This document shows positions 29,588 through 37,112 of a stretch of DNA of 64,000 nucleotides, in pieces (within the stretch, counting starts at the first letter, position 1; each line of letters opens with the position of its first letter). The position numbers and the translations under genes were made by a program. The DNA is from Synechococcus sp. UW105. GTDB lineage: Bacteria; Cyanobacteriota; Cyanobacteriia; PCC-6307; Cyanobiaceae. The stretch lies in the NCBI RefSeq assembly GCF_900473935.1, contig NZ_UCNN01000008.1, forward strand, positions 1-64,000, in the 5' to 3' direction. The notes under the pieces are model-generated. The model did no database searches. It was given only the letters and a program-made list of their open reading frames with translations, and was not told where the DNA came from.

Positions 29588-29964
29588 AATGATGAAGCAT
29601 ATGCCCTTATTTTATCGATACGGCAGCATTATCAAGCTGATGGGGAGAAGAAGTCCATCATTATTCATCAGCCCCAGAAAGAGTTACCCAGAGGGATCAT
29701 TCTTCTCGGCGAGCCACTTTGCTGAACGAAAGCTAGAGACGAGTCTGGATCACAACCTGAATCGCTGCTCCTCCTCCAAAACAATGAGGGCTGATTCAAC
29801 TTGTTCGTACCATTCGATCAAGAAGAAAGAAGGAGCACAAACCACCCTTAGTATTGATATCAATACGAATTAACCCTCAATCGGGTCTCAGTCAACATCT
29901 GGCCTACAGCATCGCATCACACTTTGATGATTCTGAGAAGACTCACGACCTAGAAAGATCCAAT
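29588..29964. other. 377-nt intergenic stretch with palindrome
   Basis: Between the 34-codon frame downstream of arfB and the 86-residue membrane protein gene. It holds the perfect 16-bp palindrome at 29851-29866. A plus-strand frame (29529-29873) runs across it antisense to the 86-residue gene and has no protein-like character. Nothing else was seen. Confidence 0.5.
29851..29866. promoter_or_regulatory. Perfect 16-bp palindrome, possible operator
   Basis: GTATTGAT is followed directly by its reverse complement ATCAATAC. A dyad of this length with GTA/TAC ends fits binding by a dimeric regulator. It resembles the NtcA consensus GTA-N8-TAC but has N10 spacing, so NtcA is not implied. It lies upstream of the 86-residue gene and downstream of the arfB cluster, both on the minus strand. 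Confidence 0.35.
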
Positions 29965-30069
29965 TCAGGCGATCAACAGGGCGATCAAAGCTGACATCAA
30001 GAAAATATAGATCGTTGCTCTGTACAACTCTGTTTTGCTGATCGAAGACCTGCTTGTGTATTCAGTCAT
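29965..30069 (-). CDS. 34-residue single-helix membrane microprotein overlapping arfB
   Basis: The ATG at 30069 overlaps the arfB stop (ATGACTGA), and the frame ends with TGA at 29965-29967. The product has a polar N-terminus (MTEYTSRSSISKTELYRA) and one hydrophobic helix (TIYIFLMSALIALLIA) running to the last residue, the layout of a tail-anchored microprotein. Translational coupling with arfB is likely. I know no family; it is not one of the small photosystem or cytochrome subunits I can recall. The main evidence is the overlap and the membrane profile. Confidence 0.45.
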   Translation of the reverse strand: MTEYTSRSSISKTELYRATIYIFLMSALIALLIA

Positions 30070-30499
30070 CAAAAGAGTAGCGAGACTGTCTGCCTTTCTT
30101 GATTTCACCACGCTTTTTCTTGGCGTCAACCCTTTTGCGTTTAGAACTACGAGTTGGACGTGTTTCTTTACGCTGAGGTGGTGGTGGCTTGATCGCCTCC
30201 CTAATCAAATCCGCCAAACGCTTCAAGGCAATCTGACGGTTCTGAAATTGAGATCTCTCTTCAGAAACACAGATTCGCAAGCAACCATCAACAATCCTTG
30301 AAACATAAAATTCCAACAATCTTTGCTTTCGGTATGGTCCTAATGCCTCTGATTGAGAGATATTCCAAGACAATTCAACCGCAGTTTCAACTTTATTGAC
30401 ATTTTGCCCTCCTGCACCAGACGAACGGAAGAATTTCCAAGACAACTCAGCCCGCGGGATGCTGAGCCTTGGGTTAACCACCAGATCCGAATTAAGCAT
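30062..30499 (-). CDS. arfB: ArfB (YaeJ-type) peptidyl-tRNA hydrolase, ribosome rescue
   Basis: The 145-residue protein has the GGQ catalytic motif in SSGAGGQNVNKVETAVEL (GGQ at residues 30-32) and a long basic tail (KRKRVDAKKKRGEIKKGRQSR) that in ArfB enters the mRNA channel of stalled ribosomes. Length and lack of a codon-recognition domain separate it from RF1/RF2. It releases the nascent chain from non-stop complexes. The gene lies in a compact minus-strand cluster: a 52-codon frame ends six bases upstream and a 34-codon frame overlaps its stop. Conservation of the family is certain; partnership with the neighbours is inference. Confidence 0.92.
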   Translation of the reverse strand: MLNSDLVVNPRLSIPRAELSWKFFRSSGAGGQNVNKVETAVELSWNISQSEALGPYRKQRLLEFYVSRIVDGCLRICVSEERSQFQNRQIALKRLADLIREAIKPPPPQRKETRPTRSSKRKRVDAKKKRGEIKKGRQSRYSFDD

Positions 30500-30505
30500 T
30501 CAATA

Positions 30506-30664
30506 CTATTTGTGGGCTTTCCCCTTAGCTACAGGCTTAGGGATCAATGCATTGATAATTTCGGCATAAACAAAGACAAAATTTCTTATCGCCGAGAGCA
30601 GCAGATAAAAAAGCTTTCCGATGACCTTAAAAGTGGCAAGCATGGTCTCCATCAAGAGTTTCAT
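30506..30664 (-). CDS. 52-residue membrane microprotein upstream of arfB
   Basis: The frame runs from ATG 30664 to TAG 30506-30508, ending six bases before arfB and starting three bases after the previous frame. The product has a long hydrophobic to amphipathic helix region (VIGKLFYLLLSAIRNFVFVY) and a basic C-terminus (PKPVAKGKAHK), consistent with a small inner-membrane protein with its tail in the cytoplasm. Internal ATGs (residues 5 and 8) could also serve as start. No family recognised. Confidence 0.5.
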   Translation of the reverse strand: MKLLMETMLATFKVIGKLFYLLLSAIRNFVFVYAEIINALIPKPVAKGKAHK

Positions 30665-30667
30665 TTC

Positions 30668-30832
30668 TCAAGCCACCCGCCTAACTGATTCGACGCCGAA
30701 AAGCTGGATTTGCCTCTTGATCGTGGCTAGATGCAACGAGTAGACATTTTGTTTCATACACAAATCACACTGACATACAAACGGCAGGGAGAGCTCTCGC
30801 TCCGGCTCGCCATTAAAAGGAATAGCAACCAT
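30668..30832 (-). CDS. 54-residue protein with CxCxxC motif
   Basis: The frame from ATG 30832 begins three bases after the stop of the 215-residue gene and ends three bases before the next ATG. The product holds a Cys cluster in FVCQCDLCMKQ (Cys20, Cys22, Cys25), suggesting metal binding, and a basic helical C-terminus (ATIKRQIQLFGVESVRRVA). No membrane segment. I recognise no family. The clean junctions on both sides are the best sign that it is a real cistron. Confidence 0.5.
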   Translation of the reverse strand: MVAIPFNGEPERELSLPFVCQCDLCMKQNVYSLHLATIKRQIQLFGVESVRRVA

Positions 30833-30835
30833 GGT

Positions 30836-31483
30836 TCAGGCCTTCTCCTTGAGCTGACTTTTCAGAGCTTTGATTTGTTGGTCTAATTCAAGATTTGTTT
30901 TTTTGAGCTGTAGGCAGCGACTCCTAAGCTGACTGATCGACTGTTTAGAAATCACCTGCTCAAACTGAGAAATTAGGTCATCAATCCCAATCACAGATGG
31001 CTTGGAAAGCTTTGCCTTCCATCCGGTCAACTGCTTGACATCAGCCTCTGTCACCCGTTCACCAGCGAGCAACTTGCCTTCAACAACCTTCTTTGTCTTG
31101 TCATCTGCATTCGCCACACGCGAAAGTGTTCTGATACCAATCAAGTTGAAAGCATCTGCATCTAACTCAGTTGTGCTCAGCCACTTTTCCCATGAGTTTG
31201 CAAGGTCCTGAATCTCCTTAGCGCTGAAAGGGACTAGGCCTGATTTCTTGAATTGCGTCCATTCACGCGGGCTTGACTTTGACTTGCCGCGCAGAGTCTC
31301 CTTTAACTCAAAGAGATACTTGCCGCAAACGGCCAGATAAGCGCCAGTGGCCTGACGCAACTCAAAAACAGTCTCTTTCATCGTCTCCATCTGAAAATCA
31401 GAGAGACGCGATGTTTCAACACCAGACTTGGCAAAGTCGACCGAGATGTCGGTGACCTGCTCAAGTCGCTGAACAAGGGGCAT
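30836..31483 (-). CDS. Hypothetical coiled-coil protein, 215 residues
   Basis: The protein is helical throughout. Residues ~28-110 include LRQATGAYLAVCGKYLFELKE and WTQFKKSGLVPFSAKEIQDLANSWEKWL, with a pattern like phage or plasmid DUF3102-type proteins, and the last ~45 residues form a coiled coil (LRSRCLQLKKTNLELDQQIKALKSQLKEK). No signal peptide. A DNA- or RNA-binding scaffold is conceivable, but no function can be given. ATG 31483 follows a 38-codon frame by six bases. It is the largest gene of the cluster leading to arfB. Confidence 0.65.
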   Translation of the reverse strand: MPLVQRLEQVTDISVDFAKSGVETSRLSDFQMETMKETVFELRQATGAYLAVCGKYLFELKETLRGKSKSSPREWTQFKKSGLVPFSAKEIQDLANSWEKWLSTTELDADAFNLIGIRTLSRVANADDKTKKVVEGKLLAGERVTEADVKQLTGWKAKLSKPSVIGIDDLISQFEQVISKQSISQLRSRCLQLKKTNLELDQQIKALKSQLKEKA

Positions 31484-31489
31484 GGGCGA

Positions 31490-31606
31490 CTACGCCAGAC
31501 AGAGGCCTTGTAGCGCAGCTATTGGTCTGCAGCCAGTCTGGGATTGGACGAATCGTCCAATGGGGCCAAGAGCTTTGCCCTGCAGAGAAACGCAACATCG
31601 GCCCAT
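31490..31606 (-). CDS. Possible 38-residue leader-like small protein
   Basis: The frame from ATG 31606 to TAG 31490-31492 is preceded by a near-perfect Shine-Dalgarno sequence, AGGAGGAG, with four bases between it and the ATG. It ends six bases before the 215-residue gene. The product (MGRCCVSLQGKALGPIGRFV...) has three more Cys/Gly-rich turns and no clear domain. The strong ribosome site, stronger than that of the following gene, suggests a leader peptide whose translation feeds the downstream gene. The protein itself is unconvincing. Confidence 0.4.
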   Translation of the reverse strand: MGRCCVSLQGKALGPIGRFVQSQTGCRPIAALQGLCLA

Positions 31607-31734
31607 TCAACTCCTCCTGCCGAATCAAGAAGCACAATGCTCGCAATCCTGGGCCTGCTGCAGAAGCTTTGATGCTCAAATAAAGCCTGGCCAAGTTCTT
31701 GCCGAAGCGAGTGAAAGAAAACAGGGCTTCCACC

Positions 31735-31848
31735 TCAAAAGTCTTGCTTTAGCGTCAGCATTCGGTGCTTGAACGGTCCAGCCTTCTTGAAGAGGAGGCC
31801 TTGCTCATTGGAGCACCACCCAAGGATCCATCCCAAAAGCATGCACAT
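31735..31848 (-). CDS. 37-residue membrane microprotein (or C-terminal half of a split gene)
   Basis: ATG 31848 starts MCMLLGWILGWCSNEQGLLF, a hydrophobic helix followed by a basic tail ending in KHRMLTLKQDF. In the same frame, hydrophobic codons continue upstream (FCVFIAF) to a TAG at 31885-31887, which ends the 42-codon frame. So this is either a separate short cistron or the C-terminal half of a protein interrupted by one amber codon. Membrane profile and composition are protein-like. No family recognised. Confidence 0.4.
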   Translation of the reverse strand: MCMLLGWILGWCSNEQGLLFKKAGPFKHRMLTLKQDF

Positions 31849-31884
31849 AAAGGCAATAAAGACGCAAAAATTGGGCTGAATTGA

Positions 31885-32013
31885 CTAGATAGGTTGAATA
31901 TTCGATTGTTCCTGCGGATCCGCTTTGATCTGATTCTTCGCCTTAAGCGCCAACTTTTCAGCCACTTTTTCAGCCACTGATGAAGCAAAATAATCATTTA
32001 GGCCTTTAACCAA
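31885..32013 (-). CDS. 42-residue amphipathic small protein (or N-terminal half of a split gene)
   Basis: A TTG at 32013, with AGAGGG about eight bases upstream, opens a frame to TAG at 31885-31887. The product has a strong amphipathic helix (SSVAEKVAEKLALKAKNQIK) and a polar end (DPQEQSNIQPI). The next frame, in phase behind the amber codon, encodes a membrane helix. Read as one, it would be a protein of about 92 residues with a cytoplasmic helix and a C-terminal membrane anchor. Confidence 0.4.
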   Translation of the reverse strand: MVKGLNDYFASSVAEKVAEKLALKAKNQIKADPQEQSNIQPI

Positions 32014-32090
32014 GCTTCAACCCTCTTGAGATCGACAAAATCGTGATGTGATCTGGTGTCAACGCATGCAAGTGTGTTCCCAGCCGCGGC

Positions 32091-32210
32091 TCACAGCTCG
32101 GACGCCTGACCCCTGCTCAACACCATTGTGTCCGGCACGGAGCAACCGGCATCGCCAGGCAAGCCGCGAGGAGACAGCAGCATGTAGGAGACAGCACCAC
32201 CAACTTGCAT
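32091..32210 (-). CDS. Doubtful 39-codon frame
   Basis: ATG 32210 to TGA 32091-32093 encodes MQVGGAVSYMLLSPRGLPGD and a further 19 residues. There is no ribosome site and no domain. I list it because it lies in a stretch of about 240 nt without another frame on this strand; it may equally be part of an untranslated leader or a small RNA. Confidence 0.2.
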   Translation of the reverse strand: MQVGGAVSYMLLSPRGLPGDAGCSVPDTMVLSRGQASEL

Positions 32211-32248
32211 AAATCGACACAGTCAAAGGGAGCCACTACCGGTAGTGT

Positions 32249-32404
32249 GTGGTCGTTCCAAGCGGACTACAGCTGGTGCTCAAGATCCTTGTTCTGGTGG
32301 TCTTCAGCCTGCAGACCTGGGCCATCTATGAGGCCAAACAGGCAGCAGCCGAAATCGAAATGACCCATGAAGGCGTGAAACGCCAGATCACCCCTGGTTG
32401 GTGA
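32249..32404 (+). CDS. Possible 51-residue single-helix membrane protein
   Basis: A plus-strand frame from GTG 32249 to TGA 32402-32404 encodes a hydrophobic helix (LVLKILVLVVFSLQTWAIYE) and a charged C-terminus (IEMTHEGVKRQITPGW). A later GTG at 32276 could be the start. The profile is that of a small bitopic membrane protein, and it fits exactly between two minus-strand frames. There is no clear ribosome site for either start codon. Confidence 0.35.
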   Translation: MVVPSGLQLVLKILVLVVFSLQTWAIYEAKQAAAEIEMTHEGVKRQITPGW

Positions 32405-32430
32405 TGCCTCGAGGCCTCCGATGATCCCAG

Positions 32431-33120
32431 TCATTCAAACAAGTTCGTTCTCAAAGCCTCAAACTTGCCGTCCCCACCGGATAAGCCATCAGGGATACGG
32501 AAATCAATCACATCCCATACAGGCCGATTGAGATAATTGCCAAGCAGCTGAGCATCCTCTCGAATCGCCGCGAGCGAGCCGTGGTCTGTCACGTTCAAGC
32601 GGCTGCCGTCGCGACAAACCAAATTGAGTTCGTAGCTGTAATAGGAACTCTTATTGCCACGCACATATTCACGAATCAACTGAATCGCATGAACCTCCTT
32701 GAGGTTGTGAACGGTTGTTCCCTGGATGAACTGACTTGAAAACTGGTCAAAACAGCATTCCTTGCTGCGCATCCTCCAGATCAGAAACGCCCCGATCGCC
32801 ACGAACAAGAGCGGGAACAGCAAAGACATCGAGAAGGCGCCAGGGTCCACACCACCGGTCGATAGAGAAGCAATCGCAGAGATCAACCCAACTGCAAGGA
32901 ACACTGCAGAAAATAGGTACGCGCCGAGGGTTGTCTTGAAGCTGAGGCTGGAACTCGTCAGGCTTTTGGTTCGTGTGGCCCGATGCGTGCAGAAATTCGT
33001 TCCTCCACCCACAAGCGGAGTCCACGCCACGTTCCAGGCCACTTCATCGTTGAAGCTGCTGAGATCCAGAAGTTCCCGCTTGTCCTGGAACACCGACAGC
33101 AGGCTCTGAACAAATCCCAT
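32431..33120 (-). CDS. Hypothetical membrane protein, 229 residues
   Basis: From ATG 33120 the protein has a cytoplasmic N-terminus, two membrane helices ([20 protein letters not shown] and [20 protein letters not shown]) and a C-terminal soluble domain of about 100 residues ([23 protein letters not shown]...[19 protein letters not shown]) with the look of a PH-like membrane domain as in many bacterial two-helix proteins. An ATG at 33243 would add a Cys-rich segment unlike protein. The function is unknown. It is divergent from speE and is the first gene of the minus-strand block. Confidence 0.7.
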   Translation of the reverse strand: MGFVQSLLSVFQDKRELLDLSSFNDEVAWNVAWTPLVGGGTNFCTHRATRTKSLTSSSLSFKTTLGAYLFSAVFLAVGLISAIASLSTGGVDPGAFSMSLLFPLLFVAIGAFLIWRMRSKECCFDQFSSQFIQGTTVHNLKEVHAIQLIREYVRGNKSSYYSYELNLVCRDGSRLNVTDHGSLAAIREDAQLLGNYLNRPVWDVIDFRIPDGLSGGDGKFEALRTNLFE

Positions 33121-33256
33121 CAGCCAACCTCTGCAACATTCACAGCCATGCTGCACCAGCCCAACAGGAATCAAGCGGCATTGGCAGACGACATTGTGGC
33201 GGCAGGACCCGACGCTGCCCTTAGCTGAAGACAGCAATCGCAAGGCTCAACCAGTC

Positions 33257-34120
33257 ATGACCACTGCATCCCAGTCCGGAGGGGGCTGGATCGATGAACA
33301 CCACGATGGGGTGCGCTACGGCCTCAAAGCGAAGCAACTGATGGAGGAGACCAGCCCTTTCCAGCGGATCACGCTGATCGAAAGCGAGCGCTACGGCAAG
33401 GGGCTACTCCTAGACGGCTGCTGGATGACAGCCGAACGTCAGGAACGGCACTACCACGAATCACTGGTGCATCCGGCCTTGTGCTCGGCTGCCTCAATCG
33501 AACGGGTGCTGGTGATCGGCGGTGGTGATGGCGGCACCGCTCGGGAATGCCTGCGTCATCCCAACGTGAAGCACCTCGACATGGTGGAAATCGATGGCCG
33601 AGTCGTGGAACTGAGCCAACAACACCTGCCGAGCATCGGCGGAGGCTGCTGGACGGATCCTCGCTTCCATCTGCATGTGGGCGACGGCATCGCCTGGGCC
33701 GCTGAGGCCGATGACGCGTCCTATGACGTGGTGCTGGTGGATGGGTCCGACCCCGTGGGACCAGCTGAGGGCCTGTTCAACCGGGCCTTCTTCAGCCACT
33801 GCAAACGGATTCTCAAGACAGGTGGTGTGTTCGCCACTCAGAGCGAATCGCCAGAGGCCTTCCGCCGCGTGCACATCGACACGGTGAAACTGATTAGAGA
33901 CCTGTTCGGCCACGCCGATCCGCTCTATGGCTGGGTGCCCATGTATCCCAGCGGATGGTGGAGCTGGACCTTTGCAGCCACCGATGGCCCGCGCTACCGC
34001 CACCCACTGCCGGAGCGGGCCGCTGCCGTGGCCGGTGGTTGTGAAATCTGGAGTCCACGCTGGCAGAACGGCGGTTTCGACGCCGTGCCCGCCTTCGTGG
34101 AAAGGGAGCTCGACTCATGA
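33257..34120 (+). CDS. speE: Spermidine synthase (polyamine aminopropyltransferase)
   Basis: The 287-residue protein has all SpeE motifs: an N-terminal [22 protein letters not shown] segment, the aminopropyl-donor fold [26 protein letters not shown] and the catalytic [13 protein letters not shown]. It transfers the aminopropyl group of decarboxylated S-adenosylmethionine to putrescine. ATG 33257 is chosen over 33194 by family length. Its stop overlaps the speB start by four bases (ATGA), fitting a two-step polyamine operon. Confidence 0.95.
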   Translation: MTTASQSGGGWIDEHHDGVRYGLKAKQLMEETSPFQRITLIESERYGKGLLLDGCWMTAERQERHYHESLVHPALCSAASIERVLVIGGGDGGTARECLRHPNVKHLDMVEIDGRVVELSQQHLPSIGGGCWTDPRFHLHVGDGIAWAAEADDASYDVVLVDGSDPVGPAEGLFNRAFFSHCKRILKTGGVFATQSESPEAFRRVHIDTVKLIRDLFGHADPLYGWVPMYPSGWWSWTFAATDGPRYRHPLPERAAAVAGGCEIWSPRWQNGGFDAVPAFVERELDS

Positions 34121-35028
34121 GCGGCAAGCTCCAATCGACGGATCTCAACCAGCTGTTTGACCGCGATGGCGCCATCTATATGGGTGCGCGCCGCGATCCG
34201 CAGGGCTGCCGCATCGGCCTGTTCGGCGTGCCTTACGACGGCACAACCTCATTCAGACCCGGCACCCGCTTCGGGCCGGCGGCCATAAGGGAGGTGAGCA
34301 ACGGCCTCGAGACCTACTGCCCGCAACTGCAGACAGACCTGGAGGATCTGGCCTATGTCGACCTCGGCGCCGTCGACATTCCTTTCGGCGCCCCGGAACC
34401 TGTGGTCAAGGCTGTGCAAGCAGCAACAAGCACCGTGCTCGATCTAGGCCTCAAGCCACTGATGCTGGGTGGCGAACACTCCATCAGCAGCGGCGCCGTG
34501 GCCGCCGTCGCCCAACGCCATCCGGAGCTCGTGCTGCTGCAACTCGATGCCCATGCCGATCTGCGCGACAGCTGGCTGGGGGCACGCCACAGCCATGCCT
34601 GTGCGATGCGACGCTGTCTGGACGTGCTCCCCAGTGGCCAGCTGCTGCAACTCGCCATCCGCAGCGGCACCCGCGAAGAATTCCAAGAGCTGGAACAGAG
34701 CCAACGCCTGATCAATCACCAACCCGACCAGTCCGGCCGCCAGCTGGCGGCCACGATGCGTTCAGCCCTGGAACCCCATCGCGGCAAGCCGCTCTATCTC
34801 ACGGTGGATCTCGACTGGTTTGATCCCGCGATCATGCCCGGCACTGGTACCCCCGAACCGGGTGGCTTCTATTGGCACCACTTCGCCGCGCTGATTGACG
34901 TGCTCCGAGAGCATCAGCTGGCGGGCGCGGATGTGGTGGAGTTGACTCCCCAGCTGGACCCCTCAGGCATCAGTAGCGTGCTGGCCAGCAAGGTCACCCG
35001 CAGCCTGCTGATGCTGCTCAACAACTGA
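34117..35028 (+). CDS. speB: Agmatinase-type ureohydrolase
   Basis: The 303-residue protein shows the ureohydrolase manganese motifs [15 protein letters not shown] and [20 protein letters not shown]. Agmatinase cleaves agmatine into putrescine and urea; putrescine is the substrate of the SpeE encoded just upstream, and the urea could feed the urease encoded at 56-61 kb. Related enzymes (guanidinobutyrase, guanidinase) have the same motifs, so the exact substrate rests on the coupling with speE. It overlaps speE by ATGA. Confidence 0.9.
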   Translation: MSGKLQSTDLNQLFDRDGAIYMGARRDPQGCRIGLFGVPYDGTTSFRPGTRFGPAAIREVSNGLETYCPQLQTDLEDLAYVDLGAVDIPFGAPEPVVKAVQAATSTVLDLGLKPLMLGGEHSISSGAVAAVAQRHPELVLLQLDAHADLRDSWLGARHSHACAMRRCLDVLPSGQLLQLAIRSGTREEFQELEQSQRLINHQPDQSGRQLAATMRSALEPHRGKPLYLTVDLDWFDPAIMPGTGTPEPGGFYWHHFAALIDVLREHQLAGADVVELTPQLDPSGISSVLASKVTRSLLMLLNN

Positions 35029-35040
35029 TCAATTCAGTGA

Positions 35041-35514
35041 TCAGTAGTAATGACGAGCCTGGAGGCGCTGCTCCCGCAACCGGCTGTGCTGACGCTCCAG
35101 CAAGGCCAACACGATGGTGGGGTGCCGCAGAATCAGCTCGATAAACCGAGCCCTGGGCAAGCGCACGACGGCCACAGGCGTCAGTGCCAATGCATCGCAG
35201 CGATGGGTCAGACGCGCGCCTGAAAGATCCTCGTAGCTAAAAATCTCACCGGGCCCGTAGCGCATCTTGCCGGGTTCACCGGCAGCACTGAGCTCCACCA
35301 TGCCGCGCTGCACTGCATAGATCGAATCTGAGGGTTCGCCCGCACAAAACACCCGAGCTCCCGTGGGGTAGGTGAGCTGATCGCCTTCCTGTTGATCAGC
35401 GAACAACTCAACCGGCGTTGGCAGTGAACTGGTGGAGAGCAAAAACGACCGAAACTTTCCTTTGACGAACAATCTGACGCAACCAAACAAAAAAACACGT
35501 GCCGGACACAACAC
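35041..35514 (-). CDS. Cyclic nucleotide-binding (CAP_ED) domain protein without HTH
   Basis: The 157-residue protein has a CRP-type sensor fold: FCAGEPSDSIYAVQRGMVELS, the phosphate-binding-cassette-like RYGPGEIFSYEDLSGARLTHRCDALA, and a C-helix (RFIELILRHPTIVLALLERQHSRLREQ). It ends there, so the DNA-binding winged helix of Crp/Fnr regulators is missing. The cassette lacks the usual GExxL(x)RSA arginine order, so nucleotide binding is unsure. ATG 35514 or GTG 35463 may be the start. It could pair with another protein or act as a co-regulator. Confidence 0.75.
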   Translation of the reverse strand: MLCPARVFLFGCVRLFVKGKFRSFLLSTSSLPTPVELFADQQEGDQLTYPTGARVFCAGEPSDSIYAVQRGMVELSAAGEPGKMRYGPGEIFSYEDLSGARLTHRCDALALTPVAVVRLPRARFIELILRHPTIVLALLERQHSRLREQRLQARHYY

Positions 35515-35564
35515 TTCCGCAACGCGTCAGGCGTGTTTAATCGATAAGAACTCACGTCTGGAGC

Positions 35565-35864
35565 TCAAGCGAGTGGCATGGAGCGTTCCTCCAGCTCCAA
35601 CTGCAAGCCTGTAGGAGGCAACACCTGCTCATGCTCTTGCAACTGCGGCAGCGACGGTGGCCGAGCCGTCCAGTGATGACACCAGGCCACACGCGCTAGT
35701 TCGGCATGCACCGGCAGCCGTCTCAACCGGCACCATCCCACCACGGGCCCACTGGCGCCACTGGTTGACGCCGTGCAGTGATGGCAGCTGTGACAGCAGG
35801 CCTCGGACAACACCGCAAGGGGAGAGGGACGCTCACAGTAAGGACGCTTGCAAAAGCGAACCAC
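35565..35864 (-). CDS. Cys/His-rich conserved hypothetical protein
   Basis: The 99-residue protein has Cys and His placed as possible zinc ligands (FCKRPYCERP, ACCHSCHHC, WCRLRRL, VAWCHHW), then a basic to polar C-terminus. The CxxCHHC and CxxxxxC spacing suggests metal binding. I recognise no family. The frame is divergent from gcvT, 93 nt apart, and 50 nt upstream of the CAP_ED gene on the same strand. Cys-rich composition and lack of any overlap favour a real gene. Confidence 0.55.
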   Translation of the reverse strand: MVRFCKRPYCERPSPLAVLSEACCHSCHHCTASTSGASGPVVGWCRLRRLPVHAELARVAWCHHWTARPPSLPQLQEHEQVLPPTGLQLELEERSMPLA

Positions 35865-35957
35865 GCTTCAGCTCGAATCTGCGGCTTTGCTTCCATTTCC
35901 CTCTCGCTACCCATCCAGCCAGAGTCCATAGGATTCGGCCCATCTCTGCAGCGCCCC

Positions 35958-37052
35958 GTGACCGACCTTCAGCGCACCCCTCTTCATGACCTCTGCCGCG
36001 AAGCGGGAGGTCGCATGGTGCCCTTCGCGGGATGGGACATGGCCGTGCAGTTCTCTGGGCTGATCAGCGAACACGCGGCCGTGCGCCACAACGTGGGGAT
36101 GTTCGACATTTCGCATATGGGCGTGGTGCGGCTTGAAGGTGCCAACCCCAAGGATGCTCTGCAAAAACTGGTGCCCACCGATCTGCATCGCATCGGTCCC
36201 GGCCAGGCTTGCTACACGGTTCTGCTCAATCAAACCGGCGGCATCCTCGATGATCTGATCATCTATGACATGGGCGACAGCACCCTGCTGGCCGTGATCA
36301 ATGCTGCCTGCGCCGAGAACGACCGGGCCTGGCTAGAGCAGCAGCTGAGCGGAAGTGGCATCACCATCACGGATGCCAAAGGCGATGGCGTGCTTTTGGC
36401 CTTGCAAGGCCCCAGCGCCCAGTCCGTGCTCGAAAAACTGAGCGGCTCCAGCCTGGCGGAATTGCCCCGATTCGGACAGCGGATGCTGACCCTGCCAGAT
36501 CTGCAGACCGATGTGCTGGTGGCCCGCACCGGCTACACCGGCGAAGACGGCTTCGAACTGCTGCTGCCTCGTGAGGCAGGGCGTCAGCTCTGGAACCGAC
36601 TACTACGGGAAGGCGTCACACCCTGCGGCCTCGGCGCCCGAGACAGCCTGCGGCTAGAGGCAGCCATGCATCTTTACGGTCAAGACATGGACACCACCAC
36701 CAGCCCCCTGGAGGCGGGGCTGGGATGGCTGGTGCACCTAGAAAATCCGGTGGACTTCATCGGCCGTGAGGCCCTCGAGCAAGAGGTGGAGCAAGGCAGC
36801 ACCCGCCGGCTGGTGGGCCTGCGCCTGGAGGGCCGGGCCATTCCCCGCCACGACTACCCGATTTTCGATGGCGAGGAACGTGTGGGCCAGGTGAGTAGCG
36901 GCGGCTGGTCGCCCACCCTGGAGGCCGGAATCGGCCTCGGCTACGTGCCACGGGCTTTCGCCAAACCGGGCACAGAGCTAGCTGTGGAGATCCGCGGCAA
37001 ACGACATCCCGCCACGGTGGTCAAACGGCCGTTTTATCGACGCCCGGCCTGA
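35958..37052 (+). CDS. gcvT: Aminomethyltransferase, glycine cleavage T protein
   Basis: From GTG 35958 the 364-residue protein is GcvT: N-terminal RTPLHDLCREAGGRMVPFAGWDMAVQF, AVRHNVGMFDISHMG, VARTGYTGEDGFELLLP, and LRLEAAMHLYGQDMDT, ending in a C-terminal barrel with GxVxSGGWSPTLxxGIGLGYV. It transfers the methylene group from H protein-bound aminomethyl to tetrahydrofolate, releasing ammonia, in photorespiratory glycine breakdown. A much longer frame to 35778 lies in frame but its first 60 residues are not family-like. gcvH and gcvP are elsewhere. Confidence 0.95.
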   Translation: MTDLQRTPLHDLCREAGGRMVPFAGWDMAVQFSGLISEHAAVRHNVGMFDISHMGVVRLEGANPKDALQKLVPTDLHRIGPGQACYTVLLNQTGGILDDLIIYDMGDSTLLAVINAACAENDRAWLEQQLSGSGITITDAKGDGVLLALQGPSAQSVLEKLSGSSLAELPRFGQRMLTLPDLQTDVLVARTGYTGEDGFELLLPREAGRQLWNRLLREGVTPCGLGARDSLRLEAAMHLYGQDMDTTTSPLEAGLGWLVHLENPVDFIGREALEQEVEQGSTRRLVGLRLEGRAIPRHDYPIFDGEERVGQVSSGGWSPTLEAGIGLGYVPRAFAKPGTELAVEIRGKRHPATVVKRPFYRRPA

Positions 37053-37112
37053 AAGGAATCGCCAGGCAGGTCCTGTGGGAAACTCGCTTCTCATTCCCTC
37101 CCGACAGCTTCC

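Noticed and set aside
29411-29873. Plus-strand frames of 104 and 114 codons
   Set aside because: Antisense to the 86-residue membrane gene and without protein-like pattern.
31461-31733. Minus-strand frame of 90 codons
   Set aside because: Overlaps the start of the 215-residue gene out of frame; the 38-codon frame with the strong ribosome site fits the junction better.
31755-31997. Minus-strand frame of 80 codons (Arg/Lys/Ser-rich)
   Set aside because: Shadow of the 42- and 37-codon frames, which show a clear amphipathic helix, a membrane helix and a ribosome site.
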